Origin: DASTHS01 sp035718085 | GTDB lineage: Bacteria; Actinomycetota; Acidimicrobiia; Acidimicrobiales; Palsa-688 | DNA length: 15,423 nt | Assembly (NCBI GenBank): GCA_035718085.1 | Contig: DASTHS010000146.1 | Location: forward strand, 1-15,423 | Reading direction: 5' to 3' | Shown: positions 14,095-15,423 of the stretch, piece by piece | How positions within the stretch are numbered: the first letter of the stretch is position 1 | How the letters are laid out: each line of letters starts with the position of its first letter | Notes under the pieces: generated by a model | Seen by the model: only the letters and a program-made list of their open reading frames with translations | What the model was told of the DNA's origin: nothing | Database searches by the model: none | Translations under genes and position numbers: made by a program

Positions 14095-14108
14095 TAGCGT
14101 GGGCCGCC
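14095..14108 (+). promoter_or_regulatory. -10-like element TAGCGT before hisS
   Basis: TAGCGT at 14095-14100, identical to the hexamer before ruvC, is followed by 8 nt and GTG 14109, the hisS start. This predicts a leaderless hisS mRNA. No -35 is apparent. Confidence 0.5.
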
Positions 14109-15374
14109 GTGCCCGAGCTGCGCCACCCGCCGGGGACCTTCGACGTCCTCGCCCCCGACTCGGCCCGCTGGGCTGCGCTGCTCGCCACGTTCGCGTCGGT
14201 GGTCGAGCGGGCCGGCTACGGGCTGGTCGTGACCCCGACCTTCGAAGACCTGGCCGTGTTCCAGCGGGTCGGCGAGTCGACCGACATCGTCCGCAAGGAG
14301 ATGTACGACTTCGTCGACAAGGGCGACCGGCACGTGGCGCTCCGCCCCGAGCTCACCGCCGGCGTGGTGCGGGCGTTCGTGCAGCACCGGCCGCCGGTGC
14401 CGTGGAAGGCGTGGTACGCCGGGTCGCAGTTCCGCTTCGAGCGGCCCCAGGCCGGCCGCTACCGGGAGTTCCACCAGGTCGGGGTGGAGGCGTTCGGGGT
14501 GACCGACGCGGACCTCGACGTCGAGGTGGTCGCCCTCGGCTGGGAGTTCTACCGGGCGCTCGGCCTGGCCCGCGTCGAGCTGCTCGTGAACTCCCTCGGC
14601 GACGCCACGTGCCGGCCGCCCTACCGGGAGATGCTGGTCGGCTACCTGCGCGCCCACCGCGCCGAGCTGTGCGACGAGCACCGCGAGCGCATCGACGACA
14701 ACCCGCTGCGGGTGCTCGACTGCAAACGGCCGGCGTGCCGGGCGGTGGTCGCCGGGGCGCCGCTGCAGGTCGACCACCTCTGCGAGCCGTGCGCCGCCCA
14801 CTTCGCCAGGGTCACCGGCGGCCTCGACGCCCTGGCCATCCCCTGGACGCTGCAGCCCACGCTGGTGCGCGGGCTCGACTACTACACCCGCACCACCTTC
14901 GAGTACGCCGGCCTGGCCCTCGAGTCGGCGCAGAACGCCCTCGGGGGCGGCGGCCGCTACGACGGGCTCGTCGAGCAGATGGGTGGCCCCCCGACCCCCG
15001 GCGTCGGGTTCGCCCTGGGCGTCGAGCGCACGCTGATGGCGTGCGACGCCGAGGGCACGCTGGCGGCGCCGGCCGCCGCGGTCGACGTGTTCGTCGTCGA
15101 CTTCGCCGGCGGTGCGGCCGCCCGGGACCTGACCGCCGAGCTGCGCGCCGGCGGGCTGCGGGCGGACCGGGCCTTCGACGGCCGGTCGGCCAAGGCCCAG
15201 TTCAAGGCGGCCGACCGCTCGGGGGCGCGACTGGCGCTGGTGGTCGGTCCGGGGGAGGCGGAGGAAGGGACGGTGGTGGTGCAGCACCTGGCGGGGGAGC
15301 GGGGCGACCGGCCGCCCCCGGCCACGGTCGGGCGCGCCGACGCCCTCGCCGCGGTCCGCGCCGCCCTCGGGTGA
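14109..15374 (+). CDS. hisS: Histidyl-tRNA synthetase
   Basis: HisRS charges tRNA-His using ATP. The 421-residue product is a class II synthetase of normal length: PPGTFDVLAPDS (7-18), motif 1 region with VTPTFEDLAVFQRVGESTDIV, LRPELTAG (78-85), motif 2 FRFERPQAGRYREFHQVG (108-125), the histidine-specific motif RGLDYYTRTTFE (from residue 254), GGGGRYDGL, and motif 3 GFALGVERTLM (about 300-310). The anticodon-binding domain follows (about 333-421, with DVFVVDF and SAKAQFKAADRSGA). The insertion domain has the cysteine pattern LDCKRPACRAV / HLCEPCAAHF found in many bacterial HisRS. The GTG start is fixed by the family N terminus and the -10-like element; the open frame extends upstream only as a shadow inside rel. 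The stop overlaps the next GTG. Confidence 0.97.
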   Translation: MPELRHPPGTFDVLAPDSARWAALLATFASVVERAGYGLVVTPTFEDLAVFQRVGESTDIVRKEMYDFVDKGDRHVALRPELTAGVVRAFVQHRPPVPWKAWYAGSQFRFERPQAGRYREFHQVGVEAFGVTDADLDVEVVALGWEFYRALGLARVELLVNSLGDATCRPPYREMLVGYLRAHRAELCDEHRERIDDNPLRVLDCKRPACRAVVAGAPLQVDHLCEPCAAHFARVTGGLDALAIPWTLQPTLVRGLDYYTRTTFEYAGLALESAQNALGGGGRYDGLVEQMGGPPTPGVGFALGVERTLMACDAEGTLAAPAAAVDVFVVDFAGGAAARDLTAELRAGGLRADRAFDGRSAKAQFKAADRSGARLALVVGPGEAEEGTVVVQHLAGERGDRPPPATVGRADALAAVRAALG

Positions 15375-15423
15375 GCGACCTGTTCGCGGCGGCGGGGGAG
15401 GCCCGGCGGGCGGCCAGCGCCCC
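15371..15423 (+). CDS. rarA: Start of a gene, probably the RarA/MgsA AAA+ recombination factor (partial)
   Basis: GTG 15371 overlaps the hisS stop by 4 nt (GTGA) and opens a frame that runs off the window end. Only the first 18 residues are visible (MSDLFAAAGEARRAASAP). This DLF...AP opening resembles the short N terminus that precedes the AAA+ domain of actinobacterial RarA, and in Streptomyces, as I recall, rarA lies close to hisS. No catalytic motif is in view, so the identity rests on position and a short peptide. Confidence 0.5.
   Translation, partial: MSDLFAAAGEARRAASA

Noticed and set aside
13332..15374. 680-codon frame containing hisS with 259 extra N-terminal codons
   Set aside because: The extra part is a shadow of rel. 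GTG 14109 has the family N terminus and a -10-like element.
1..15423. tRNA, rRNA, riboswitch, CRISPR, insertion sequence or phage features
   Set aside because: I looked for cloverleaf-like segments, spaced direct repeats, terminal inverted repeats and transposase or integrase motifs and found none. No non-coding gap exceeds 130 nt.

Overview
The window is very GC-rich DNA, almost fully coding, with many GTG starts, 1-4 nt gene overlaps and little spacing. The gene order pdxS-pdxT-yebC-ruvC-ruvA-ruvB-yajC-secD-secF-apt-rel-hisS-(rarA) matches the conserved core neighbourhood I know from Actinomycetota such as Streptomyces. Protein style and base composition suggest a high-GC actinobacterium, possibly of the class Acidimicrobiia. 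The class is a guess; the phylum is fairly secure. I see no RNA gene, insertion sequence, CRISPR array or phage gene.

Layout. Bases 1-410 hold the end of an unrecognised protein. Bases 481-2058 carry the two subunits of PLP synthase (pdxS, pdxT), then yebC (2075-2827), a small one-cysteine peroxiredoxin (2858-3352) and the overlapping ruvC-ruvA-ruvB Holliday-junction operon (3421-5578). On the opposite strand, 7612 down to 5613, sit two overlapping genes for an eight-helix membrane protein and a two-helix anchored protein, neither recognised. They interrupt the conserved order between ruvB and yajC. The + strand resumes with yajC-secD-secF (7741-11230), apt (11268-11828), rel (11842-14088), hisS (14109-15374) and the first codons of a probable rarA (from 15371).

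How the genes fit together. Most are housekeeping: vitamin B6 synthesis, translation (YebC, HisRS), recombination (RuvABC, probable RarA), the SecDF-YajC part of the protein export machine, purine salvage (Apt) and the stringent response (Rel). A repeated regulatory theme is a TANNNT -10-like hexamer ending 6-8 nt before a start codon. It occurs before pdxS, the peroxiredoxin, ruvC, apt and hisS, as expected for leaderless mRNAs; before pdxT the same arrangement points to a GTG that is out of frame with the gene. In contrast yebC and rel have Shine-Dalgarno sequences, and ruvA, ruvB, secD, secF, the second minus-strand gene and the probable rarA start on overlaps with the previous gene.

I see no convincing undescribed defence or mobile system. 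The points most worth checking are the minus-strand membrane pair, the out-of-frame leaderless start of pdxT, the lipobox-like cysteine and low-complexity insert in SecD, and the oppositely charged tails of YajC and SecF.
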